Below, piece after piece: positions 12,726 through 25,666 of a stretch of 64,000 nucleotides of DNA. Positions within the stretch are counted from its first letter, which is position 1. Each line of letters begins with the position of its first letter. Position numbers and translations under genes: made by a program. Under the pieces are notes generated by a model. The model was not told the origin of the DNA. It worked only from the letters and a program-made list of their open reading frames with translations, and ran no database searches. This DNA comes from Atrina japonica (Eukaryota > Mollusca > Bivalvia > Pterioida > Pinnidae), in the NCBI GenBank assembly GCA_030159075.1, contig BROG01000027.1, positions 1,933,501 through 1,997,500 of the forward strand. The letters run 5' to 3'.

Positions 12726-13010
12726 AAGCAGAAATAAATAGTCTACCATGATAAATTAACCCATGTTTACAAACACAGTCTTAATTAAATCATAACAGGG
12801 TGACAGGTTATTTGTCAGCACAAAACATAACAGTTTTAGTAATGCATGGAATCACAGGATGACAAAATGTCTTCTTTTTTTAAATTATATTATTTCAGTT
12901 TCTGACATTACCTGACGCTAAAAATGAACGTAAATATGACATGCTCAAATTGTCCGACCAGTAAATTATCATTTGTATATTTTTTCTCATTGTCTCATAT
13001 GTCTCCATAC

Positions 13011-13089
13011 AGCAAGAGGGGATGGTTATTTACCTCCACCCTTATCAAATCTGACGGAAACAACATTAGAACTATAAAAAGACTAACTG
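13011..13089 (+). CDS. Candidate short internal exon, unassigned
   Basis: A segment of 79 nt preceded by a pyrimidine-rich tract ending CCATACAG and followed by ACT|GTAAGTAT, a near-ideal donor. One frame is open (KRGWLFTSTLIKSDG then NNIRTIKRLT); the other two contain stops. The frame continues open upstream to an ATG at 12924, after another acceptor-like TTATTTCAG at about 12899, so a longer exon is possible. No family recognised. Exon-like signals of this quality occur by chance in AT-rich DNA. Confidence 0.22.
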
Positions 13090-14300
13090 TAAGTATTATA
13101 CCCCTAAATTGAAAAAAATATGATGTATAACTGCCCTTTTCCATGTATATCAGATATGTACGTATGTACATGTTTATATACATTTAGATACCGTACATAT
13201 ACAAATTGATATTATAGAATTAACAGCTGATTTAGTTGCTCTAGGGTAGGCAGTGAGGCAGACAGACAGTGCTACTGTGTATATAGTTATGATCAATGGC
13301 CAGTCCTGTATGTTGTTAAACAAGGCATTGCTGCCATACAAGTTAATCTGACTGTATCTAGGTTAGAAGTCATGTGGGTGGTTCTGATGTCTTCAGGTCA
13401 TATTGAAATCTCCAAGTTGATATATCTACATTCCTGGATAAACATCTTAATCCTCGCTGACAGGGTCACTTTGTTTTATTTATCTATCATTGACACATTT
13501 ATTTACTTAAATATTAAAATTTAATTATTTTTCCGACTTTAAAGCATTTCTGATATTTTGAGGTGCTGTCAAACCAGAATGTCTATATAAGGTCTCTGTA
13601 CTACTAATTCTATATACATGTGTATTGGTATACAAATGTAAAGGCATGTTTATGAGAAAGTTCTGTACGAGACTAGCCATATAGAAATTGAAAATAAAAT
13701 AACTTCTTATTCTCCAAAAAGGTTTTCATTTAAACAAAGTGCAGATACTTGCAATTTAAAACTTTATCAAACATTTAAAATGTTTATTTAATGAGAAACA
13801 TGTTAGTCAAAGGCCAAAAATGCTAATTTTATTGCAGAATATGTAACATAAAGTTTAAGTATTTTAACAAGTTCAAACACTATTGAGATTCAATAATTGG
13901 TGATACAGGTATCAGCAGTGTATACAGTTCAATCATAACTTGGGCTGATTTTTGAACATTAATGTTAAACATAAACAGCATTTATGTCTGTTTACCTGTG
14001 TATGATCCAAGACATCCAAAGGAAAGTTTTACACAGTATAATCAATTAGAGTGTGTCTACGTTTATATCTATACATTGGTATATATACATTATAATGGAA
14101 TCTGGTTATGTTGAATAAATAAAAATTCTGGTTATGCCTAAGTTGAACAATCGATGCCAATATTTATGGATAAAAAGATAAGTTCATTAAAATTTTAGTT
14201 ATCTAGATTGATTCTCAAAGAAATAGGGGGCAGTTCCATTTATTTCAAGATAGCAAGATTTATATATAATAATTAGATAAAATGGAAAAGTCTAAATGCA

Positions 14301-14495
14301 TACTTGCCAAGTCTCCCCCATATATAGGGAGACTCCCTATTTTTTATGTAAAATTTTGATAATTTCTTCAAGAAAAATATATATCTCCCCCATGAAAAAT
14401 TTAAATTTTCCTATTAATTCTTACTAGAATTTAGAGTCTCCCCATGAGATTGAAAAATCTTCCCTATGAAAATTTGTCAATGTTGGCAAGTCTGT
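14301..14495. mobile_element. Possible small MITE with ACTTGCCAA ends
   Basis: Begins ACTTGCCAAGTCTCCC and ends TTGGCAAGTCT, which are 9-bp inverted ends. The interior is a series of related CTCCCYATGAAAA blocks. No clear target-site duplication. Confidence 0.4.
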
Positions 14496-14894
14496 AAATA
14501 AGTCATTAGGGTGATTGACTTTGGTAATAAAAGACAGTTGCTTGTTTTCATGTTTGTAAGCAAGTGAACATTATTTTTTTTATACTTGTCTTGTTGTTAA
14601 TTATTTATCTAATCAGTGTAATATGACAAAACGGATTTAGAAAGTCTTTTGTGCATATGTACTCATGGGGTCAAAATCATCAGGACAAGATTCAAGTTCA
14701 AGATTTTTTTTTTTAGAAATTTGAGTCTCCTTTGAAAGAAGATGCTTGTAAAATGGTTACATTTTTCTTCATCTATTGAAGGTGTGAATAAAGTTGAAAC
14801 ACTTGCTGTTTTAAATTAGAATAACATGAAAAAACCTATACGTGTAATTAATAATGTATTCATTAGAAGTATACTGTACACATAAAAAGAACAT

Positions 14895-14925
<31 letters not shown>

Positions 14926-15304
14926 AAATTCATTCAGTGACGGATAAAATTTTTTATAGAAATTTAAATGAAAGATGAACTCTATCTGTTTTTTTTATAT
15001 TTGAATAAATAACTTATCAGTATTTATCCTTATTTCATAGGTATATTTGTAAATATATTTTGAAAAAGTAATGTCATTTACCTCTGAATTTTCACCTGTC
15101 GAGAGAATATTATGATTGTATCAGCAATTTGTTCATTTGCACTCGAGTAGTTTTACCAGTAATATTATCAAAGGGGATAAATATTTGAAATTATAATTGA
15201 TGAGGTAATAATTGCAGTACGTACTAATATGTTGATGATCATTCCAACATATGTTTGGTCTATCGAGATAATGTGCCAAAATTCTGTCTGAAAACAAACA
15301 ATTA

Positions 15305-15485
15305 CAGTTAAACCTGCTTTAGCGACCACCTGTGTATAAAGACCACCTGGTCACAAAGACCGGTTTTTGCTGTCCCCAATAATACCATTTGTTTACAAAT
15401 CGACCTCTATATATAAAGACCACCTCCCAATAGAGACCAGTTTTCTTGTGTCCTTAAGGAGGTTGTTATATACAAGTTTCATCGT
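15305..15485 (+). mobile_element. Tc1-like MITE, copy A
   Basis: TA|CAGTTAAACCTGCTTTAGCG at the left; the right end is TATACAAGTTTCA with a decayed terminus. The interior reads GACCACCTGTGTATAAAGAC, then TCTTGTGTCCTTAAGGAGG. Related copies are at 21356, 21861, 49793 and 55594. Confidence 0.75.
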
Positions 15486-17210
15486 CTACTTTCTTAAAGT
15501 AGTGGTATGCAGGTAAAATATTTTGCCTTGCTCTGATTGCACACATTACTGTTGCTCTGATATTTTGTGCCAACAATTAACCATGCACCCCATTAATGTC
15601 TAACTTAGACCTGTGTTTGTAAACATGTGTCAATTATCATTCTAGACTTGTACTACTGCAGTTCCCACAAGTACAGATTATTCAGATGAATAGGACTCAC
15701 AAACCCAACATTTCATTTTTATGATTTTTATGCCTTACATAGGCCTCACCTGTGAATTAAGAAGTGGTCAGAAAGATGAATTACTTATCAACCATCCTGT
15801 AATTCTCCTTTAAGATAAGAATAAATAAGTATGTAAACAAGATAGACTGAAAATATACAAGTAGTTAGTCTGCTCCACTACATAAACTCGGACCTAGAAT
15901 AAATGTAGGGGAAAATGATTATGTGGAATTAGTGACACCAACATGAAGGGATTAACTGGATATACTTACTGGGGAACCTAGTGCTGGGGCCTCTGAAGGG
16001 TTTTACAGTCTTGACCAACTTAAGTATCCGTTGTACCCATGAAATATGTCATAATCCACTTTTATCGATTGAAATATTTGGTGTTTAACTTGTAAATTTA
16101 GGGAGGTAGATTTAATCCACAGTTACTGGCCTTTGCAAATCATATGTCAGGAAAATCATTTCGTTAATGGTTTGTACACATGAAGTATGCCAACATATAA
16201 CAGCAACACAATAAGGCCACTGTTAAAAAATTGTTTATTTGATGTTACCTGTCCATGACTTCCAGGTGTTGGTAGGTAGGTAGGTAGGCAAAAAAAAAAA
16301 AAAATAATAAAATTAAGAAAAGGAAATCAAACAAAGCAAGAAAGGTATATTGTAATAACTGCCTCATTCTATGTATACATTTTTAATACAATATAAATTC
16401 TGGCATATACAGTATTAATGTGAAGAAAGATTGATATGTGTATTCATGTATAAATTATTACATGTAGCTCACATGGTCTTTGAAGGAGCTTCATGTTTGT
16501 GATTCAAATGTGTAAACAATATTTTAAATAAACAAGTAAATAATAAAAATTTGTTGATGGAACTGGACCTGAAAAAAGATCAGTCTGGGTACAAAATATG
16601 TGAAAAAAATAATTTGGGCGACAGCATTTAAGGTGCCGGTAGGCAGGCAACATCAAACAATTAAAATTTTAATTTAGGCCTGAGTAACAGCATATTAGAA
16701 AATACAAAATGTTTAGACATGTAATGACAAATTATTCAGCTAAATTCAAATCCAAACAATATAAAATAGTGAATTGTATCTTTTTCTGAAAAAATTCATT
16801 TTTCTGTGTTATTACATAATGTACATCACTCTCAACAAGGTGTTTCCAGACAGCCCAATATGTACCAATGGCTCTCATCATGATACAAGTACAGGAGGAA
16901 TTAAATGTCAAATTATTCAATTTAATGAAAACCACAACAATATCTATCCATCAAATCCTATCAAAACAATTCATTTTTCCCCATTTATCATGAAGAATGT
17001 CACTCTCAGCAAGTCTTTTCCAGACATTCTTGTGAATACCGATAAAACCATTACACTTTCCAATATGTACATGTACAATGTCATTCTAGCTAACTACACA
17101 GTGTTCTTAGAAGAATATAGTAGATAATTACTCGTTTACTCATAAATTAACATAAGAATTCAAACTAAGAAGTATTTTATAGAGATTATAATATAGTCTA
17201 CATTGTAACC

Positions 17211-17484
17211 ACTTTCAGGGAGGGAAGGCGAAATCTCAATGCAAGTGCACAAAATTTTCTTTGTTCATGGCAAGGCTTTGGCAAGTAATGGAAAAACAAA
17301 ATTTTCTTTGTTCATGGCAAGGCTTTGGCAAGTAATGGAAAAACAAAATTTTCTTTTTCATGGCAAGGCTTTGCAAGTAATGGAAAAACAAAATTTTCTT
17401 TGTTCATGGCAAGGGTTTGCAAGTAATGGAAAAAAAAAAATTTTGTTCACAAGGATTGAGGTTATGATGTCCCTCCCTGAAAGT
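17211..17484. mobile_element. 15-bp TIR element containing a 47-bp tandem repeat
   Basis: ACTTTCAGGGAGGGA at 17211-17225 is an exact inverted match to TCCCTCCCTGAAAGT at 17470-17484. Between the arms stand about four copies of a 47-bp unit (ACAAAATTTTCTTTGTTCAT, then GGCAAGGCTTTGGCAAGTAA), the later ones with small deletions. No convincing target-site duplication. Confidence 0.7.
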
Positions 17485-17751
17485 AGTGTTTCACTGTTTT
17501 TGTCTCACGTTGAAAAAAGTGACTGCATCCATCTTTATTCACAAACAGATGACAAAAATATGTTGAGAAAGTAGTTCCGTCATTTTTGGAATGGGCTTAT
17601 CTAACCCTACAGGGTGAGATAACATTTTCCCCAACATCTAAATTCACGGAAAAATCTGTCTCAAGTGAGAGAAAATTCCATTTCTTGTGCTTATACATGT
17701 AAATTGTGATACACTTGATACAGCTAGCTTGCAGTGGGGCAGTCTTACTAT

Positions 17752-18475
17752 CATAAATGTTGTACAAGATTTCTAGCATTCAGTTCCCCAGAATGTTGTA
17801 CAAGATTTCTAGCATACAATTCCTCTAAATGTTATACAATATTTCTAGCATTCAGTTCCCCAAAATGTTGTACAAGATTTCTAGCATACAATTCCTCTAA
17901 ATGTTATACAATATTTCTAGCATTCAGTTCCCCAAAATGTTGTACAAGATTTCTAGCATACAATTCCTCTAAATGTTATACAATATTCTAGCATTCAGTT
18001 CCCCCAAAATGTTGTATAGCATACAATTCCTCTAAATGTTATACAATATTTCTAGCATTCAGTTCCCCAAAATGTTGTACAAAATTTCTAGCATACAATT
18101 CCTCTAAATGTTATACAATATTTCTAGCATTCAGTTCCCCAAAATGTTGTACAAAATTTCTAGCATACAATTCCTCTAAATGTTATACAATATTTCTAGC
18201 ATTCAGTTCCCCAGAATGTTGTACAAAATTTCTAGCATACAATTCCTCTAAATGTTATACAATATTTCTAGCATTCAGTTCCCCAGAATGTTGTACAAGA
18301 TTTCTAGCATACAATTCCTCTAAATGTTATACAATATTTCTAGCATTCAGTTCCCCAGAATGTTGTACAAGATTTCTAGCATACAATTTCTCTAAATGTT
18401 ATACAATATTTCTAGCATTCAGTTCCCCAGAATGTTGTACAAAATTTCTAGCATACAATTCCTCTAAATGTTTTT
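17752..18475. repeat. 72-bp dimeric minisatellite
   Basis: Two related 36-bp monomers alternate strictly: A, TGTTGTACAAGATTTCTAGC then ATACAATTCCTCTAAA; and B, TGTTATACAATATTTCTAGC then ATTCAGTTCCCCAAAA. About ten AB dimers, with one truncated A copy near 18012. This is a true higher-order (dimeric) array. Confidence 0.95.
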
Positions 18476-18479
18476 TTGT

Positions 18480-19020
18480 TTTACTAAATATCATCTGTAT
18501 TATGCACAGATTGTCTCCCAGGATTAGCTTACGGGGACATTAGAAGCGTTTTATTAAAAAACAAAATTCTGCTTTTTTTACTACATAGATTGATATACAA
18601 TAACAAAAACAGAGATAAACACGGACACAAAATTTCCTAAATTCTTATATATGTTGTGAAAATTGCTTGAGAAACCCAGGTTTGTAACTTTTTCACTTGC
18701 AACTGAAAACTCTGCCTTACTATTTGTAAATGAATACCACATTGGACCTTACCTTATTTTCACAATATATGTAGGAATAGAAGATTTTTTTATGCCTGTG
18801 TATAGCTCTTATTTGTTATTGAACATCAAGTACACGTAGAAAAAATGGAAACAATTCTTTGAGGTTAATACAGCTAATGCCCCTGTACGTTGAATGAATT
18901 CCTCAGACTTGAGGGGTATCCTTGAGCAAATGAACTAAGGTTCCTTTGCTCATTTACTAGAAAGTTTTTTTCTGGTGAAAGTGATTTATGGTATAATGAA
19001 GGATGTTGTATGTTTTAATA
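18480..19020. other. Unique sequence between arrays
   Basis: Nothing recognised. Confidence 0.4.
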
Positions 19021-19024
19021 CATA

Positions 19025-20455
19025 TTGTCACATATTGGACTTCAAATACATATATATATATTGTTACATTTTGGATTTCAGGTAGACTTAGTTACATGTT
19101 GTATTCCAGAAACATTTTGTTACATGTTGGATTTCAGCTACATTTTGTTGTGTTGGATTTCAGATATATTTTGTTGTGTTGGATTTCAGCTACATTTTGT
19201 TATGTTGGATTTCACATACATTTTGTAACATGTTGGATTTCACAAACATTTTGTAACATGTTGGATTTCACAAACATTTTGTAACATGTTGGATTTCACA
19301 TACATTTTGTAACATGATTTCAAATACATTTTGTAGCATGTTGGATTTCACATACATTTTGTAACATGTTGAATTTCACATACATTTTGTTATGTTGGAT
19401 TTCACGTACATTTTGTAACATGTTGGATTTCACATACATTTTGTAGCATGTTGAATTTCACATACATTTTGTAACATGTTGGATTTCACGTACATTTTGT
19501 AACATGTTGAATTTCACATACATTTTGTAACTTGATTTCACATACATTTTGTAACATGTTGGATTTCACGTACATTTTGTAACATGATTTCACATACATT
19601 TTGTAACATGTTGAATTTCACATACATTTTGTAACATGTTGGATTTCACATACATTTTGTAACATGATTTCAAATACATTTTGTAGCATGTTGGATTTCA
19701 CATACATTTTGTAACATGTTGAATTTCACATACATTTTGTAACATGTTGGATTTCACGTACATTTTATAATATGTTGGATTTCACATACATTTTGTATTA
19801 TGATTTCACAAACATTTTGTAACATGTTGGATTTCACAAACATTTTGTAACATGTTGGATTTCACATACATTTTGTAACATGATTTCAAATACATTTTGT
19901 AGCATGTTGGATTTCACATACATTTTGTAACATGTTGAATTTCACATACATTTTGTTATGTTGGATTTCACGTACATTTTGTAACATGTTGGATTTCACA
20001 TACATTTTGTAGCATGTTGAATTTCACATACATTTTGTAACATGTTGGATTTCACGTACATTTTGTAACATGTTGAATTTCACATACATTTTGTAACTTG
20101 ATTTCACATACATTTTGTAACATGTTGGATTTCACGTACATTTTGTAACATGATTTCACATACATTTTGTAACATGTTGAATTTCACATACATTTTGTAA
20201 CATGTTGGATTTCACATACATTTTGTAACATGATTTCAAATACATTTTGTAGCATGTTGGATTTCACATACATTTTGTAACATGTTGAATTTCACATACA
20301 TTTTGTAACATGTTGGATTTCACGTACATTTTGTAATATGTTGGATTTCACATACATTTTGTAACATGATTTCACATACATTTTGTAGCATGTTGAATTT
20401 CACATACATTTTGTAACATGTTGAATTTCACATACATTTTGTAACATATTGGATT
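19025..20455. repeat. 28-bp minisatellite with 566-bp higher-order duplication
   Basis: About 50 units of ACATTTTGTAACATGTTGGA then TTTCACAT, with short variants lacking GTTG. Marker variants (CAAATACATTTTGTAGCATG) occur at 19321, 19671, 19887 and 20237, so the same 566-bp block of ordered variants is present twice in tandem. Confidence 0.95.
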
Positions 20456-20614
20456 TCAGATTTCAAATACATATTGCTATGTCATGGTAACTGCTACACT
20501 ACATGTACAAAATATATCACATGTAAAATGACATTATGTAAAAAAAATTCATCATTTGAATGTAAGTTAATCTATGATGTATAATATGAGAGTATTTAAA
20601 GGCTACTGTTAATC

Positions 20615-20652
20615 ATACAGGTGTTATTTAGTGATACAAATAACACCTGTAT
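20615..20652. repeat. Perfect 15-bp hairpin, 8-nt loop
   Basis: ATACAGGTGTTATTT and its exact inverse AAATAACACCTGTAT flank an 8-base loop, AGTGATAC. No T-run terminator context and no gene nearby. It may be a relic of an inverted-repeat element. Confidence 0.85.
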
Positions 20653-21355
20653 GTAGATTGCCATCTCCATGTGAAAAAATCATCAGCCAAATATGCTAAT
20701 TACATTAAATATTTTAAATTTTATCAAGTGTTTTACTTTTGTCTCAGTACAAGAAACTGATATAATTCAACCTATGATTCTGTTTTTGTAATATCTATGG
20801 ATATGTTGAATCTGGAATTCAAGAAAATGTTATGTGAGAATTAAGATTTTTGATTTCTTTTATTATTTATCAAATGAGGGATGGATGGAAATAATTGTGA
20901 TAAACTTAGCAAGCTACATGTATTATTTTTGGGATGGGCTAGGAGCAAAACATTTAGCTGTAAGATGCTAATGTGTTTTCACATGTTAGATTAATAGTTG
21001 AAAACATTGAGCATTGGCAAAGATACTTGAACATCAGTTGTGATGAATCATTTTCCATATGATGCATTATCATTGATATACTTGTATTACTTTGTAGTAA
21101 GAACACAAACAGAGGCATCACATAGATATACAAAGGTACAGTGCAACATGTCTTAAATGACCACTCTCATGATCACCTGTCTGTTAAGACCAGATTGCGA
21201 AAAGCACTTGTTTAGATAATCCTTTGATTCAGGGATTTTCCAATGCCTATTTTGAATTTGGTTACAGGACCCTTCCCAATGCAAAAATGGCTTGTATTTT
21301 CCCCAAAATATTCTAAAATTCCCAATGTGGAATTTCAAAATAAAAAATATACTAC

Positions 21356-21515
21356 AGTGAAACTTGTATATAACGACCTCCTTAGACACACAAGAAAACC
21401 TGTGTTTATATAGAGGTTGATTTGTACACAAATGGTACTATTAGGAACAGAAAAAAATGGTTTTTGTGGCCAAATGGTCTTTATACACAGGTGGTCGCTA
21501 AAGCAGGTTTTTACT
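21356..21515 (-). mobile_element. Tc1-like MITE, copy B
   Basis: TA-flanked ends: TA|CAGTGAAACTTG at the left and GGTTTTTACTG|TA at the right (exact ends within one or two bases). It is inverted relative to copy A and has GGTGGTCGCTAAAGCAGG near the right end. Confidence 0.8.
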
Positions 21516-21614
21516 GTATTTTCAAACAAATTAAGTTGTTCTTTTTTAGTAAAAATGTTGTACATTTTCCCAACATAACCGACCCTGGACCCAGAATTTT
21601 GGTGGTACGAAAAT

Positions 21615-21710
21615 CCCTGTGATTAAAACCTCTTTTGAGAAACCACCTGTCTTGAGAGACCACATTTCAGTGGCAGACTGGGTGGTCTCTCAAGAAGATT
21701 TCATTGCACA
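21615..21710. repeat. Remnant of the CCACCTGTCTTGAGAGACC family
   Basis: CCACCTGTCTTGAGAGACCA, then CAGTGGCAGACTGGGTGGTC and TCTCAAGAAG: a single diverged unit of the sequence that is tandemly repeated at 52.1-53.1 kb. Confidence 0.6.
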
Positions 21711-21860
21711 GAACTCTACAGGAAAAAGATGTTATTTCCTGCTGCTTCCAATCAAGAACAAAAAGATGATTTACATACAATGTCTGCATGTGCCATTGAT
21801 TTAAAAGGCAAGTTTATTGACGGAAAACTGGTTTTGGTTGTGGTTTCTGATTTTCACATA

Positions 21861-22038
21861 CAGTGAAACTTGTATATAAAGACCCCCTTAGGGACACAAC
21901 AAAACCAGTCTTTATAGGGAGGTGGTCTTTATATAGAAGTTGATTTGTACACAAATGGTATTACTGGGGAAAGCAAAAAACAGTTTTTAGGACCAGGTGG
22001 TCTTTATACACAGGTGGTCCCTATAGCAGGTTTTACCA
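21861..22038 (-). mobile_element. Tc1-like MITE, copy C
   Basis: TA|CAGTGAAACTTGTATATAAA at the left; GCAGGTTTTACCATA at the right. Only 350 bp from copy B and in the same orientation. Confidence 0.75.
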
Positions 22039-22351
22039 TAGTTTGAAAATATTTCTGTTAGGTTTAAAGTTATGCAGTAATTGTCAGCATTTTCAAAATT
22101 ACCAACATATTAGAAATTGATGCAAACTCCTCCTTAAACTGGGTTTTGTGTATATTTTGTCGACCTTTACAGCATCTGAAACATTACATGTATCTAATCT
22201 TTATCGTAGTGTCAAAACTTTTTAACAAAACAAGAGTCACAGCAAGTCATTCTGTCTCATTAGTGCTACGTCTTAACTTCCATCTTTGCATCCATTGGAC
22301 TGTATGTAAACAGCTGAAACCACCTCCAGAGGTTGTTTGGTCATTTTCCCG

Positions 22352-22411
22352 AACTAGTTTGAAACTATTAGTGATAAATGAGAAAATTGAATCTAGTTTC
22401 AAACCAGTTTG
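22352..22411. repeat. Imperfect inverted repeat
   Basis: AACTAGTTTGAAACTA and its near-inverse TAGTTTCAAACCAGTT (15 of 16 match) stand about 27 bp apart. Function unknown. Confidence 0.5.
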
Positions 22412-22531
22412 GTGTAGTAAATGAAAAGTTTACCAAACTATCTATAAACCCAAACTAGTATATAGATGATAAATTCACCCTAAGTCCCATGACCTTTTAC
22501 TTCATATTCCAAGCTCTTGGTTGTTGTTGTA

Positions 22532-22797
22532 TTGTTGTTTAACGTCCCACTCAAGAATCTTTCACTCATATGGAGACGTCACCAAATGCTGGTGAAGGAC
22601 TTCAAATTTTGGCCTATGCTCAGCACGGCCATTGAGTAGTAAAGGTTCTTTAATATGTCTACACTATCTGTGACACAGGACCTCTGTTTTTACTGTCTAT
22701 CCGAAGAACAGGAATTCGACCTCTCACTGGCTGGGCTCAAACTCACATCTTCATGATCAAGAGTTGAACGTGCCACAGACTGAGCCAGGCCGGGCCA
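22532..22797 (-). mobile_element. tRNA-derived SINE, minus strand
   Basis: Read on the minus strand it starts with a tRNA-like head: an A-box-like TGGCTCAGTCTG followed some 45 bases later by a B-box-like GTTTGAGCCC. The body carries, on the plus strand, TTTAACGTCCCACTCAAGAA and TCATATGGAGACGTCACC, wording I associate with a widespread bivalve SINE body. It is visibly more GC-rich than its flanks. Confidence 0.65.
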
Positions 22798-22799
22798 GG

Positions 22800-25640
22800 C
22801 TCTTGGTGAAGGTACAGTAGGAAACATTTTAAAAAGTCTTTAATATGACATGGTACTAGGAATCAAACCAGGGGCTTTTTGCTTGGCAATTTTTCATTGA
22901 AATATTGCACATCAAGCTGTTATGATACTTCCATGATACGTCTTACAAAAAAAGAATGAAAGCAAATTTGGACAAAAGAAATTCACACATACATGGGTTT
23001 CTCTTTAACAGGTACATGTGTTTACTTATCTGGAAAATAAAATAGAACAAGATGTTGTTATTTCACTGATCCTAAATACACATCGGAAACAAAAGTGATT
23101 CCGCTTCAAGTGATTTAAAAGTAAAATGCTATTACATGGGCACAATACAATTAATGTGTAGTTTATAATATCGGTTACCTCACAAGCTGCCATCAGATTG
23201 ACACAATCGGAAAAACACCCAGTATGTGTAGGATAATTATTAATCCTGATATAAACTGATTGTTTTGGTTCCTTTGACTGTTCGTTTATGTGGTCGGAGT
23301 TTAATGATTTTGTTTTTTGTGTTGTATTCTTTCCTGACGCGGAATGTTTGAACTCTAGCCAGTTTAGCCCCATTGTAGAAATGGCCTGCCAATCCAAATT
23401 TTATCTATGACCCGACCATGAATTTTAAAGAAAAACTTGTGCATGTATGCCATTTTTAAACAAGAAAAATGATTTAAAGGTGATAATTGTTATGTTTTTT
23501 ATGTTTTATTGTTTTATGTCTTTTTGTGAATTTTTCACCATTAGGAGCGGTTTCCTAAGTTGCTATTTTAGCTAAAGGTACATGTATATAACTGTAAATC
23601 TAATACACGTAAAGGTAGAGTTTTGCAAATTTTGGCCTGAGTGATGTTCTAAGAGTTCTAAATCATGCCAAGCCTATATAGATTTACCAGTGTGTCTCAT
23701 TAAAAAAAAATAAGAACTTTGAATCTGACAAAAACCAAAAATGATCCCCCTGTCCCCCAAAAAGAACTAGCCCCATACCATAAACATGAATATTTTGCTT
23801 CCATGGAAAAAGAGGGTTTAATCTCTAAGTTAGCCACATAACATTAACCCCTTTGCTTTCAAGGAGAATTCCATAACATTTTAGTCACTCATGCATCAAA
23901 TATGTTGAATTAAAATATACAACTGCAAACAGATTTTAAGTGATCTCTGGGCTTTACACCATAAAACTTCAAATTTCCTTAAATTTAAAAAAAATTAAAA
24001 AACTTAAGTTTATCCTGAAATCTGATTTGCTTAACAGTCCGAGAGGAGAACATTCTCAGACTTTAGTAAATTCTGAAGTTTTATAGTACCAGGATTTGAA
24101 CTCCTGTCTTTTTTAATGATATGTACGTGTATTTTTTTTATATTAAATGTCATAAGTCTGTCTTATCATATTTTCTGTACTGAGAATATTCCTTAACTTC
24201 TGATAATTATGCAATCTGATCGATTGAGAATACAAAGAAGGGTAAAGCTATCAGACTTGAGTAATCTGTGATTGTTAGAGTCATATCAACTAAGGTCAGC
24301 AGGTTCTGAAAATCAAACCAAATTGACAGTATAATTGATTAAATAACATATACATAACATATAGATAGATAAGGCCATACCCATTTGATTTGTAGTTCTT
24401 TGGGATTTCATTTTCAGATTTTGGACCGAACAATTGAAATTTCTTTTTTAATATTATTATTTCAAATTTCATTGAAATTGGACCAAAGCAATAAAAATGG
24501 GGACCGAATGAAATTATTTTTCATCATTTTCATAATTTTGATTTTACTAATGCAAAATTTCATGTAGATTATTTAATTATGAAATCTATTAACATTTTAT
24601 TTTGGTTCATCCAATACACATGTACATTATTGTGATCTACACATTTAAATATTAAATTGACCATCAAGTTTCTGGTTTGTAAATCACGAAAACCATTTTG
24701 AAAGAAAGTGAAAGGGTAATAATCTTCCTGTTAGATTTGCAATAGGGTAAGTGTATTGAGAAATTGTTTCTAAATGTATTCTGCCTATGGTCTTCAACAA
24801 AATAAATAAAGTAAAATTATATTTGTATCAATTCAAAAAGTATATATATGTTTAACTTCTGCACACAAATTTCATCGCACAATTTTTATAAGGTAATACC
24901 TCATTAATGGCAAGATCAACAGAAATTTTAAAATAATAAAACATTTTATATTTTTATTTGAAATGTATACTTTAATTGCAGTAATATGTTTTTTTGTAAA
25001 TGGGCTGACATCAGGGCCCTAACCCTGACAATTCAATAATGTGAATATTTTGGGCAATAAATAGCTCTTATCTTACAAAAAATTTGATTCCTGTTAAAAC
25101 CACAAAATAGAGACTTATATCAGAATTGTAATTCAAAAGTAGAGGATACTAAAAGAGAAATCATGGAGATTTTCTGAAGTTGTAAAACACAAGTAAAATG
25201 ATATCTATGGATTGTGAAATGGAATATGGTCAAGACTGACTCTGTGACAATGACAAATTTTGTCATTGATTGACTACAAAAAACTTATGTGGGGTACAAA
25301 ATTTAGAGAATATTTTGTGAAAAGTTATGTTGGCTATAAACTGTTAACTAAATCCACCCAAACTCAAAACCACTGGAAAAAACTCATCTGATATAAGTGA
25401 AATTGCCACAAAGAATATTCTTCAATGATGCACAATTTCTGTATTGCATTTCACTAATAGTACAGTTAAAGATAGTCAAGTACAAGAAACAAAAAGACAG
25501 TATGTCAGTATTAGAGACTCATATAAATACACATTAGGATTGATATACTGTGGAAACCTGTGATTTTTTTTTTAAATGTCTTTATTTGTTTATGTTAGGT
25601 AGGCTTATGTCTTCAGGATGTATGCTAGATACTAATAATT
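22800..25640. other. Unique AT-rich sequence
   Basis: No gene assigned. A 123-codon minus-strand frame at 23026-23397 has no recognisable domain and no clear splice signals; see rejected items. Confidence 0.4.
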
Positions 25641-25666
25641 TCTGTGGAAATGCAGGGTAAAATAAG

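Larger units (their letters stand above)
12730..17200. other. Mostly unique AT-rich sequence
   Basis: Apart from the candidate exon at 13011, a possible small MITE at 14301-14495, a (TA) run at about 14897-14922, a MITE at 15305 and a short (GGTA) run at about 16270, I see no gene or RNA. Confidence 0.4.

Noticed and set aside
23026..23397. 123-codon minus-strand frame in unique sequence
   Set aside because: No domain recognised, low-complexity-free but no splice or promoter evidence; length is within chance for AT-rich DNA of this size.
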